In this document: positions 1-7,465 of the stretch, piece after piece
Numbering within the stretch: the first letter of the stretch is position 1
Layout of the letters: every line of letters starts with the position of its first letter
From: Halovivax ruber XH-70
Lineage (GTDB): Archaea > Halobacteriota > Halobacteria > Halobacteriales > Natrialbaceae
DNA: 64,000 nt
NCBI RefSeq assembly: GCF_000328525.1
Contig: NC_019964.1
Coordinates: forward strand, 868,001-932,000
Direction of reading: 5' to 3'
Notes under the pieces: generated by a model
Database searches by the model: none
What the model saw: the letters and a program-made list of their open reading frames with translations, nothing else
What the model was told of the DNA's origin: nothing
Made by a program: the position numbers and the translations under genes

Positions 1-1
1 T

Positions 2-532
2 CGAAAACTAAAACCGATAAGCCAGTTCTTAGAGGCCAGTGCCGCCAATTTTGTGTCTAACAAATTTACCATCCTTTGGATAGCCCTTGAATCAAGTGCG
101 AACCGAAATTACGAGTCATATCAAGAAGAGGTGGGGGATTTATTTACAAAAGAAGAAAGAGAACAGGTCCAATCAATTCTATTAGAAAATGTGGAAGACC
201 AGTTCAGACAAAAACAGCTGGAATTTTTAGAATACAGGTTTGGGCAGAAATATCTATATGAGCACAGTATAGATGTGAAGATAAAAATATTCCTTGAGTA
301 TCTTGACATTGGGTTCGATATGGACGAAATTGAAGAGATTATCCAGGAATCCCGGGAAATCAGGAATTTAGTGGTGCATGAAGGTGACTCGGAACGCTTA
401 ATCGACAATACAAACCGTTGGACTGATTTACGTAAAATAGTAATATATGTGATTCTACGCAATCTGGGAGTAGATAATGAATTCCAAGAACGTCTTATTA
501 TGCCTATGATAGTCGGGCCGGACGTTTCCTAA
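2..532 (+). CDS. HEPN-domain protein, 5' end outside window
   Basis: The reading frame is open from the left edge (codons begin at position 2), so the GTG at 53 is probably internal and the gene starts upstream. The visible C-terminal part is helical and hydrophilic and contains RNLVVH (from about 383), which fits the R-x4-H catalytic motif of HEPN ribonucleases. The sequence around it (a LES-type helix followed by the RN..VH helix) resembles the C-terminal HEPN domain of ApeA-like proteins. In that family the domain often cuts RNA in phage defence or toxin systems. The family call is from memory of motifs. The N-terminal effector or sensor region is not visible. The gene is much AT-richer than the core DNA of this window, suggesting transfer. 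Confidence 0.6.
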   Translation, partial: RKLKPISQFLEASAANFVSNKFTILWIALESSANRNYESYQEEVGDLFTKEEREQVQSILLENVEDQFRQKQLEFLEYRFGQKYLYEHSIDVKIKIFLEYLDIGFDMDEIEEIIQESREIRNLVVHEGDSERLIDNTNRWTDLRKIVIYVILRNLGVDNEFQERLIMPMIVGPDVS

Positions 533-571
533 ATTCACTTCGACTTCTCTCCAGTTGATGTAGCGCTACTA

Positions 572-841
572 TCAGGACCATGACCAACCGGGGTCGTGTC
601 CAACCACATTAAATTCCAAAAATCTCCAGATGGCGTTTGGTTGTAGAACATCTTCACTTTGGATTTGTGCCTGAAGAATATCCCCCGGACTTACCTTCTC
701 AATCCTGGAGGTCATTTCATCATTATAATCACGATGTTTAGTTTCAACTGAAACTCCGCCCATAAAAGCGAGGTCTATTAAATCAATGTCCTCCTTATTA
801 ACTCTCATGACTGCATATTGACTCTCTTGAATTTGTGCCAT
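572..841 (-). CDS. Small hypothetical protein
   Basis: A protein of about 89 residues that I do not recognise. It is soluble, mixed in charge, with no membrane segment and no clear motif. The frame could start at a GTG (859), but the ATG at 841 is preferred because an AT-rich TATA-like element centred near 867 lies about 26 nt upstream, the distance expected for a leaderless haloarchaeal mRNA. It is divergent from the gene starting at 894 and shares that promoter region. Its base composition is AT-rich like the neighbouring genes, so it belongs to the same accessory segment. Confidence 0.5.
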   Translation of the reverse strand: MAQIQESQYAVMRVNKEDIDLIDLAFMGGVSVETKHRDYNDEMTSRIEKVSPGDILQAQIQSEDVLQPNAIWRFLEFNVVGHDPGWSWS

Positions 842-860
842 TCGTGAATAATCATGCACT

Positions 861-872
861 AAGAATTATAAC
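861..872. promoter_or_regulatory. Shared TATA element of a divergent gene pair
   Basis: The sequence AGAATTATAACT, centred near 867, is about 26-27 nt from both the ATG at 841 (minus strand) and the ATG at 894 (plus strand). Its near-symmetric AATTATAA core could act as a TATA box in both directions, giving leaderless transcripts both ways. Confidence 0.45.
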
Positions 873-893
873 TGTTTGGGACAATGGCTTACC

Positions 894-1709
894 ATGGTCG
901 TACGTCCCAGAGAGCTCCCAGGTAGAGATGTTATTTATTCTTTGCAACAGTTTGAATGGAGGTTTCAGACGCTAAAACGAGATGGGGAACAATTAAATCA
1001 GATTGAGGACCCGGGACTAGATAAGTCTGCAACTCAGCATCGATTCACTAATCGAGAGCACCTTCATGAAGCTGAAAGGCGATTACATCACTTTTTGTCT
1101 GGGTACTACACATTCAAATGTTTAGTCACGACACTTGCACAATCTGTACCAGACCCTGTGTGTACTGACCGTCTCAAGTATCGGAGAGACAACTTCGCAG
1201 ACAAGTCCAGCTCCCGTGTAATCCTTGGTATGAGGCATTATGTTCAACACCATAATGTCCTCCCAGTGCTGGTAAAAAACTCAACGTTCTCTAAGAGTTT
1301 TCCTAGGTATGCCATCAACGTAGATGACCTTCATATGGATGGGAACAGCTATCGTCTTCCTCAAATGGTTATTGATATTGGAGAGCACAACGATGGTTAC
1401 GACTATTTCTATGAGAGTGTGGACGACATCTGCATCTATCCTTTTGAAATAATAGCTGAGAACTGGGATGATGTAGTTGATCTAAGAGATGACGTATATG
1501 CCATTGTCAGAATGACATTGCAAGAGGAGTTGGACGAATATGTCGAACAAATTCGAGAGCTGAAAAGGGTTCGCGAAGAGTTGCGAGACGAACATGAAAT
1601 TTTTGATGATATGTTACAGGAATTGGAGAACGAAGGTGTCCTTCCGAGCATGAGGGAGCTACTAACGCCTGAAATACACGACCGGATTACGGAAGATGAC
1701 TGCTCTTAA
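894..1709 (+). CDS. Hypothetical protein with C-terminal coiled coil
   Basis: A 271-residue protein of unknown function. The first two thirds look like an alpha/beta soluble domain with several His and Arg residues. Residues roughly 205-255 are rich in E, L and R with heptad spacing and predict a coiled coil. A TTG at 876 is in frame, but ATG 894 is chosen because it sits about 27 nt from the shared TATA element. No catalytic motif, signal peptide or membrane segment is visible. The AT-rich composition and position between the HEPN gene and an integrase suggest a mobile accessory gene. Confidence 0.55.
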   Translation: MVVRPRELPGRDVIYSLQQFEWRFQTLKRDGEQLNQIEDPGLDKSATQHRFTNREHLHEAERRLHHFLSGYYTFKCLVTTLAQSVPDPVCTDRLKYRRDNFADKSSSRVILGMRHYVQHHNVLPVLVKNSTFSKSFPRYAINVDDLHMDGNSYRLPQMVIDIGEHNDGYDYFYESVDDICIYPFEIIAENWDDVVDLRDDVYAIVRMTLQEELDEYVEQIRELKRVREELRDEHEIFDDMLQELENEGVLPSMRELLTPEIHDRITEDDCS

Positions 1710-1720
1710 ATTAGTACGAA

Positions 1721-2494
1721 TTATAGTCCGTTAAGATATTTTGTTCTGTTTTGCCGCTTTTGCTCCTTGTCTCGTGCATCATAGTGATGGTCAAGCACTT
1801 TCTCAGAGACGTTCATCCGCTCAGAAACGATGGCCTTTGGAACATCAGAGTAGAGATGATGTGTTATTGCGCTCCGACGAATCGGATGACTGCTCACCGA
1901 ATCAGGATACTTTGAGTAGCCCCGATAGGAGGTTCCCTCACATTTTTCTATGTCTCGGTCATGTGGGCAACTCTTAGCGAAGTAACACGGTCGAGTGACT
2001 TTGTAGCAGATTTCAGATGTAGTCTTGTAATGGAAACGTCCTTGCTTCGAGGCCAGGAGCGGCTCCCTCTCGTTATCATCTGTCACGTCTGGGCGCTGCC
2101 GATTCACCCATTCATTGAAAGCCTCGACCAGCCGAGAATCGGTGACACTGACGTTCCGGTCACCTTCTGATTTGAGCTTCAGAGCAGTTCCCTGCTCCGG
2201 CCTGTGACGGACAGCCAGATACTGCTCGTCAGTGTACCAATCATCCACGTCAAGCGAGTAGAGCGACGAACGACGCATCCCCGTATGATAGAGGGTGTGG
2301 AAGGCGATGTTGGCGGTTGATGCCCACTCGTACTGGCAGAGATAGTCAATAATCTGCATTGCCCTGTCGTGTGAGATATGGACGTCACGGGCCTTCTTCG
2401 AGTCGGATACCTGTGGTACGATAATGTTCTCTGCGACGCCCTCATCGACTGCTCCGACGCTCTCACACTTTGGGAACTCCTGTGTATGAGACAA
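1721..2494 (-). CDS. Tyrosine recombinase/integrase, N-terminal domain missing
   Basis: A 257-residue catalytic domain of a phage-type integrase. The active-site residues can be seen in order: an Arg in TGMRRSS (about 74), HPIRR (His 203, Arg 206) and DHHYD (Tyr 238, the nucleophile). A Cys/His-rich insertion (about 170-185) is of a kind seen in haloarchaeal integrases. Such integrases usually also have an N-terminal SAM-like core-binding domain. Here the frame begins at a TTG (2494) and only about a dozen further codons are open upstream with no ATG, so the DNA-binding part is absent or lost. It may be a decayed integrase of the AT-rich segment to its left, or a short catalytic-only form. 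Confidence 0.8.
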   Translation of the reverse strand: MSHTQEFPKCESVGAVDEGVAENIIVPQVSDSKKARDVHISHDRAMQIIDYLCQYEWASTANIAFHTLYHTGMRRSSLYSLDVDDWYTDEQYLAVRHRPEQGTALKLKSEGDRNVSVTDSRLVEAFNEWVNRQRPDVTDDNEREPLLASKQGRFHYKTTSEICYKVTRPCYFAKSCPHDRDIEKCEGTSYRGYSKYPDSVSSHPIRRSAITHHLYSDVPKAIVSERMNVSEKVLDHHYDARDKEQKRQNRTKYLNGL

Positions 2495-2551
2495 GCGAAT
2501 AAACAGAGTGGGACCCGCTAAACGAAATTATTGGATGGCCGCAATAGGCTA

Positions 2552-3142
2552 TCAGTGAGTTTGAATACGAATTTTCCCCTGAGTGAAGAAGTACGCGAGT
2601 CCTCCTAGCCCGCCAAAGAATAATGGATAAATGATGCCTGAAACGATAAGTGCCATCCAGATATCGGGCCGCATTGTTCCCGAGATGCCCCAATCAGTCA
2701 TCGAGGCCGAGAAGATGACAACGCCAGCTCCGACAGCGATGAGATACCCGAAAAAGACAGATGCTCCATTGATGACTGAAGAAGAGATACGCTGCGTGCT
2801 TCTTGCACTCGCAGCTGCGAGAATTCCAGAGACGAATAGTGCGAGTGGTGGAATCACATAGAGGAATTCTAAATATCTGGATGTATCTTCCAATTTGATT
2901 AGGTTGTACCCTGAGGCAGTTGCTGTTTCGCCGAACGCTGTAACCTCTTCAGCAATCGGTACCGTGTGGGCGTTGTAATGGAACCAACCGGTGATCGTTG
3001 TTTCGCTGGCCTCCACACCGCTATCAGGCAGCGGGCCCATGAGTACCATATGCCGGGTCAGCAGATAGCCCAAGACGAAAGCGAATGCTCCGGCGATGAT
3101 TCCGTTCCACCAACTAATTCTATTTATGTTGAACTGTCTCAT
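2552..3142 (-). CDS. Four-helix membrane protein, unknown
   Basis: A 196-residue membrane protein with predicted helices near residues 11-30, 95-112, 125-145 and 168-188. A hydrophilic stretch of about 60 residues separates helices 1 and 2. No transport or enzyme motif is visible. The architecture matches small haloarchaeal membrane proteins of unknown function. The ATG at 3142 has a TATA-like ATATTTAC about 28 nt upstream (near 3165-3175), consistent with a leaderless mRNA. It lies between the integrase and the GC-rich chromosome, at moderate GC. Confidence 0.65.
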   Translation of the reverse strand: MRQFNINRISWWNGIIAGAFAFVLGYLLTRHMVLMGPLPDSGVEASETTITGWFHYNAHTVPIAEEVTAFGETATASGYNLIKLEDTSRYLEFLYVIPPLALFVSGILAAASARSTQRISSSVINGASVFFGYLIAVGAGVVIFSASMTDWGISGTMRPDIWMALIVSGIIYPLFFGGLGGLAYFFTQGKIRIQTH

Positions 3143-3335
3143 GGTCTGCTAATGAGCGTTCTACTACAAGTAAATATCCGCCGCATCCCCTCACTCTCGA
3201 AAACGGGTAACTTCAGACGCGCTTACATACAATCTTCATCCGCCGTATCAGCCGAACTTCTCAACAGAATAGATTGATAGAATCGGTGGTTCAGCATCCG
3301 TATGAACGAGACGATTGGCCAGTGAATCTGTCTGC

Positions 3336-3569
3336 CTATCCTAACCCGGCTTGTTCCTTCCACTCCTCGGTAAACTCCAGCATTCCCATCGCAGCGACGC
3401 AATCCTGACAGCAGAACCGGACCGAGTGGGCGTAGTCCGCCAGCGTGTCCGGCGGCGCCACGTCGATCCGGAAGAGCAGCGCTGGTGCCACGTCCCGATT
3501 ACACCGATAGCACTCGCGGTCACGAGTCCCATCGCCAGCTCCGTCGCTCGTTCGCTCGACGGATTTCAT
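3336..3569 (-). CDS. Small zinc-knuckle protein
   Basis: A 77-residue protein with a CYRC motif and a later CCQDC motif, together able to bind one zinc ion. This resembles the small treble-clef or zinc-ribbon proteins that are common in haloarchaea. A TTG farther upstream (3614) is in frame, but the internal ATG at 3569 is preferred because the extension is Arg-rich and looks like non-coding sequence. No partner gene suggests its role. Confidence 0.55.
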   Translation of the reverse strand: MKSVERTSDGAGDGTRDRECYRCNRDVAPALLFRIDVAPPDTLADYAHSVRFCCQDCVAAMGMLEFTEEWKEQAGLG

Positions 3570-3707
3570 CCGAGCACCTCGCAGCGTTGGCGATCGAAGT
3601 GACTCGGCCCCCAATCCCCGAAAACGAAGCTCTGCGACGGATAGCGATACGACTCTCTAAACCAGCGGCGTGCGAGACCTTTTTGTCTCGGAGGTGTCTT
3701 CCGGAAC

Positions 3708-3845
3708 ATGGCAACCAAATCGCGCAGCGGTTTGGAAGCCAAGCGTCTCGGGTGGTGCAACACCCGGGACATTTCTAACGCAGTCCCCTGCGACGGATGG
3801 AGACGCTGGCTTCCAGCGTGGGCTACGTGCTGCTGGCAAATATAA
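3708..3845 (+). CDS. Possible 45-residue Cys/Trp-rich microprotein
   Basis: An ATG-started frame of 45 codons ending in TAA. It is basic at the N-terminus and rich in Cys and Trp at the C-terminus (CDGWRRW, CCWQI). A strong Shine-Dalgarno match, GGAGGTG (3690-3696), lies 11 nt before the ATG, overlapping the 3' arm of a CGAGAC/GTCTCG hairpin (3673-3690). This is unusual for the window, where leaderless genes dominate. I do not recognise the sequence; without homologues it could be chance. Confidence 0.3.
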   Translation: MATKSRSGLEAKRLGWCNTRDISNAVPCDGWRRWLPAWATCCWQI

Positions 3846-4044
3846 TTGTTGGAGGGGATAGAAATCTAATAACTTGGTGCTGGAGTGGAATCCTCTCTGT
3901 GACTTTGGATCTTCGCCCCATTACCATTTTAGATAGTTGTGCAAAACGCCACATGGCCCTTCGATGCCCTTCATCGAGCCTCTATCGGAACGACCCCAAA
4001 CACTCTTTACTGTTTCTCTGTAAACTGTAATCAGACACAACGCC

Positions 4045-4641
4045 ATGTCGCGCACCTCGAACCGGACCGACGGCGATATCGTCCGCGACTTCCTCTCGGT
4101 CGCGGACCTCCTCGAAGAGCCGCCGCTGGCTCGGCTGTACGCGTACTTCGCTCGTGAGGGTGAAGCAACCGTCCAGGACGCACTGACGGCGCTCGATCTC
4201 GCACAGGGGACGGCCTACACCTACGTCAATCGGCTCGTCGACGCCGGTGTGGTCGAGGTGGCTGACGACGAACAGCCACGTCACTATGCGGCCCGCGAGA
4301 TCGACCTGACCGTGACGGCGGCCGACGATCGCACGTACACGATCACGCCGTCGCTGGTCGACGCCGTCGGTCGCCGCGAGACCGACGACGATATCGACGT
4401 CTACATCGACCGCCACGGGGTCGCCGGCCTCGCGACGGCGCTGTCCTACGCCGTCGCACGCGAACGCGGGAACGTGACTCACCGGCTGATGGCCCAGGAT
4501 CTCGACATCTCGCCGCTGGCCGCCGAGCTCGTTCTGCAGGCCCTCCGGCCCATCGTCCACGAGCACTACGGGATCGAGGACTCGGGGGCGTCGATAGACG
4601 CACTCGACGTCGACGACCGCGACGCGGCTGACCACGCGTGA
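4045..4641 (+). CDS. Winged-helix transcriptional regulator (DUF7437-type)
   Basis: A 198-residue protein. The N-terminal half (about 15-85) is a winged helix-turn-helix with an ARLYAYFAREGEATVQDAL-like first helix and an AYTYVNRLVDAGVV recognition region. The C-terminal half is the helical domain found in haloarchaeal regulators encoded next to PIN-domain proteins. The stop codon overlaps the GTG of the PIN remnant by the tetranucleotide GTGA, as in intact pairs. With its partner destroyed it may still repress its own promoter. The role as antitoxin-like regulator is inferred from gene order. Confidence 0.75.
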   Translation: MSRTSNRTDGDIVRDFLSVADLLEEPPLARLYAYFAREGEATVQDALTALDLAQGTAYTYVNRLVDAGVVEVADDEQPRHYAAREIDLTVTAADDRTYTITPSLVDAVGRRETDDDIDVYIDRHGVAGLATALSYAVARERGNVTHRLMAQDLDISPLAAELVLQALRPIVHEHYGIEDSGASIDALDVDDRDAADHA

Positions 4642-4823
4642 CTTCCCTCCACATCGCCGACAGCGGCCTGTTCATCGCGATGGGTCAGCCGTCGAACGAC
4701 CGATACAGGGCCGTCCGGTGATCATGACCCCTTGCGGAACTCATCGAAGCGGGTGCGTGGAGCGACGCACAGGCTGACCGGGCGAAGGAGTCGATCAGGC
4801 AGTCGCGGGAGAACTGGCGATGA
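4638..4823 (+). pseudogene. Internally deleted PIN-domain (VapC-like) gene
   Basis: The first 27 codons (from GTG 4638) read HIADSGLFIAMGQPSNDRY, the start of a PIN domain with the first acidic metal ligand. A stop follows at 4719-4721. After a small gap another frame (about 4725-4823) reads LAELIEAGAWSDAQADRAK and ends in a short Arg/Glu-rich helix, which looks like the C-terminal end of the same family. More than 100 residues of the catalytic middle are gone, so the nuclease cannot be functional. The 4-nt overlap with the preceding regulator preserves the ancestral operon structure. Confidence 0.7.
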
Positions 4824-4901
4824 CGTTTCTGGGCGGTGGGTCAATAGCCACTCACACTTCTCCCCAACAAGTATACCACAAAGCCGTCGAATCTGGTAGC
4901 C

Positions 4902-5912
4902 GTGTTCGTCCGCGATGCGCTCTCCGCGGCCGTCGAGACCGCCTGCGACCCGGACCCCGCCATCGACACCATCTCCACTATCGAGGCGGGGAACAATCAC
5001 GCGTATCGCGTCACCCTGGCGGACGACACCGATCTTCTCCTCAAAGTCGGGACGCGGTTTCCCGACGCGTTTCCGGCCGAACCGGCGACGATGCGACGTG
5101 TTCGCGCCGAAACGGACCTTCCCGTCCCGCGCGTTCACGGCACCGGGACGGACCCGCTGGAGTACCCCTACGCCGTCTACGAGTACGTCCCCGACTGCGA
5201 GGCCGAGTGGGTCGGCGACCTCTCCCACGAGGCTGCCCAGCACCTCTGTCGGGAGGCCGGTCGGCACCTGCGCGAACTCCACCGGATCACGTTCCCCGAG
5301 TTCGGCCGAATCGGCCTCGATACAGACGCTTCCGCTGACGATACTCCCGTCGCCGACGTTCTCGACGCTGACGCCCTCACTGTCGTCGATCCGACGCCGC
5401 TCGACGACCTCCTTCGCCAGTCGCTCGACCGGCAGCTCGGTGACCTGGCGGACACCCCATTCGACACACGACGCGACTCGCTCGAAGCGCTTGGAACGGA
5501 CCTCGTCGAGCGAATCGATTACGACGACGTGACTCCAGCGCTCGTCCACGGCGACTATCGACTCGACAACCTCTGCGTCGATCCGAGTGCCGACCGGGTC
5601 ACTGCCGCCGTCCTCGACTGGGAGCTGCCGACGGCGCTCGACCCGCTCTGGGATGCGGTGATGGCCCAGTCGCTCCTCACAGCGGGCCACCGACTCGATC
5701 CGGACTCCCGCCGGTCGCTCCGGCGTGCGTTCTGGGACGCCTACGGCAACGGCGTGGTCGACACGCCCCGGCGGCGATGTTACGAACTCCTCGCACGAAT
5801 TCGACTGGCGCGCCATCTCGACACGGAGTGTCGGGGACTGTCGGATGCAGCGCGTCGCGCCCGCATCACCGACCATCACGAAGCGTTCGACGAACTGCTG
5901 GCGGATCGGTGA
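4902..5912 (+). CDS. Aminoglycoside phosphotransferase (APH) family kinase
   Basis: A 336-residue APH/choline-kinase fold protein. The N-lobe carries LLLKVG (Lys 48, ATP-binding), the hinge is AVYEYVP, the catalytic loop is HGDYRLDNL (His 216 to Leu 224, with Asp 218 and Asn 223), and the metal-binding Asp is in LDWE (Asp 239). The family phosphorylates small molecules or sugars. The true substrate is unknown, and drug resistance should not be assumed. A GTG start at 4902 gives the expected length. A TATA-like GTATACC lies near 4870. It is followed by two genes in the same direction with short spacers. Confidence 0.85.
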   Translation: MFVRDALSAAVETACDPDPAIDTISTIEAGNNHAYRVTLADDTDLLLKVGTRFPDAFPAEPATMRRVRAETDLPVPRVHGTGTDPLEYPYAVYEYVPDCEAEWVGDLSHEAAQHLCREAGRHLRELHRITFPEFGRIGLDTDASADDTPVADVLDADALTVVDPTPLDDLLRQSLDRQLGDLADTPFDTRRDSLEALGTDLVERIDYDDVTPALVHGDYRLDNLCVDPSADRVTAAVLDWELPTALDPLWDAVMAQSLLTAGHRLDPDSRRSLRRAFWDAYGNGVVDTPRRRCYELLARIRLARHLDTECRGLSDAARRARITDHHEAFDELLADR

Positions 5913-5984
5913 CGAGCGAGGAGGTCAAACTAGCCTCTCGTCGGTCCCGGAACAGCTAAAACATCGGCGTATAGACACCTTTCC

Positions 5985-6761
5985 ATGACCGACACACGAG
6001 CGGAAAATCGGAAGCTCTGGGAGGAGTGGAGCGAGGACTTCCAGGCGCTCTGGAACGCGAACACGGCCGAGGGCGAGGCCCCGCCGGCGCCGTGTCCGTT
6101 CACCGACGACCCGCCCGGCGGGAGTCAGCCCGACCTCCTCCCGACGGTCGAGGGAATCGACTTCGTCGAACTGGGTTGTGGCGGCGGCCAGGGCAGCGTC
6201 GGGACGGCGCTGGAAGGTGCGGACACGGTCGTCGGTGTGGACTTCTCTGCGGCCCAGCTCGACCACGCGCGCCACCTGCGGGACCACTACGGCGTCGACG
6301 CGCGGTTCGTCCGCGGCGACGTCACGAATCTGCCCCTCCCGGACGCGTCCTTCGACGTGGCCTTTTCCGGCTGGGTCTACCAGATGGTGCCGGACCTCGA
6401 GGCCTGTCTGGCGGAAGCCCGCCGCGTCCTCAGGGACGACGGCCTCCTGGTGTTCGACGTGCCGCACCCGATGTACGAACGCATGGATCCGGAGACGAAC
6501 ACGCTGACCCGGAGTTACCACGCCGACCCGCGGCGCGAGATCGTCATCGACGAGGACTACGAGGCGGACATGGTCGCGTTCGACCGGAAGGTCAGTACGC
6601 TCCACAACGCGGCGGTTGCGGCCGGTTTCGACGTGCAGCGACTCCTCGAGCCAGGGACCGCCGACCCGGACGACTACGAGGACAAGCCACTCGAAAGCGA
6701 TCGACCGGACCTGAAGGCGATGGTCCCGCGAACCGTCCGCTTCTGGGCGACGGCACGGTGA
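5985..6761 (+). CDS. Class I SAM-dependent methyltransferase
   Basis: A 258-residue Rossmann-type methyltransferase. Motif I is VELGCGGGQG (about 61-70), followed by an acidic residue in VVGVDFS and the post-I region DVTNLPLPDASFD. The sequence resembles methyltransferase type 11 enzymes acting on small molecules, with an N-terminal extension. The substrate cannot be told from sequence. It stands 72 nt after the kinase gene and 82 nt before the hydratase gene, so co-transcription is possible. Confidence 0.85.
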   Translation: MTDTRAENRKLWEEWSEDFQALWNANTAEGEAPPAPCPFTDDPPGGSQPDLLPTVEGIDFVELGCGGGQGSVGTALEGADTVVGVDFSAAQLDHARHLRDHYGVDARFVRGDVTNLPLPDASFDVAFSGWVYQMVPDLEACLAEARRVLRDDGLLVFDVPHPMYERMDPETNTLTRSYHADPRREIVIDEDYEADMVAFDRKVSTLHNAAVAAGFDVQRLLEPGTADPDDYEDKPLESDRPDLKAMVPRTVRFWATAR

Positions 6762-6843
6762 CCGACGGGGACACCCGTACTGGACGTGACGAGCACCACC
6801 GCCATCTCAACGCTTTTCGCGATCCGCGGCGAACCCGTGGAGG

Positions 6844-7230
6844 ATGACCGAACCAGTCGAAGGGGAGACCCGATCGTTCGAGCGGACGTTCACCGTCGAC
6901 GACGTCCGGCAGTTCGGCACCGTCTCGGGCGACGATCAGGCCCGCCACACGGAGCCAAACGAGGACGGCGAGGTGATGGTTCAGGGGCTGTTGACGGCGA
7001 CGTTACCCACGAAGCTGGGGAGTGAGGACGAGGTACTGGCCAGTTCGATGGATATCGATTTTCACCGGCCCGTCTACACCGGCGACCCGATCACGTGCCG
7101 GTCGACGTACGAAACCGTAGTCGAACGCGACGATCGCTACGAGTTCACCTCCGACGTGGTCTGCGAGAACGGTGACGGCGATGTCGTGCTGACCGCGGCG
7201 GTCGAGGGCATGATCTGGAAGGATCGGTGA
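6844..7230 (+). CDS. MaoC-like hotdog-fold hydratase
   Basis: A 128-residue single hotdog domain. SGDDQARHTEPN (about 29-40) corresponds to the hydratase motif of R-specific enoyl-CoA hydratases, retaining the Asp and His positions. The C-terminal half has the usual beta strands with a DIDFHRPVYTGD segment. Members hydrate acyl-CoA double bonds, but many small MaoC proteins are uncharacterised. The length is close to that of stand-alone (R)-hydratases. Confidence 0.75.
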   Translation: MTEPVEGETRSFERTFTVDDVRQFGTVSGDDQARHTEPNEDGEVMVQGLLTATLPTKLGSEDEVLASSMDIDFHRPVYTGDPITCRSTYETVVERDDRYEFTSDVVCENGDGDVVLTAAVEGMIWKDR

Positions 7231-7465
7231 TCGAAGCGCTACCGACGTGGTTCGTTGCGTACCGAGGGTTCTCCGTATCACGACGCGCCCGTCGCGAACC
7301 CCCTACGGTCGCCACGCATCGTTCGGACGCCGTGCGGTACGCGACGCGGCGCTGGCCCGCCGGACCGACGACGCGGCAGTCGGAGATCGTCGCCCCGAGC
7401 GACTCGGCGTCGCGGTGTTGTGCGGGTGGACCGTCCTTCCCACTCGGCCGAGTCGACGCGTCACG

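Noticed and set aside
4902-5912. Interpreting the APH-family protein as antibiotic resistance
   Set aside because: The fold is shared by many kinases of small metabolites, and nothing in the sequence or context points to a drug substrate.
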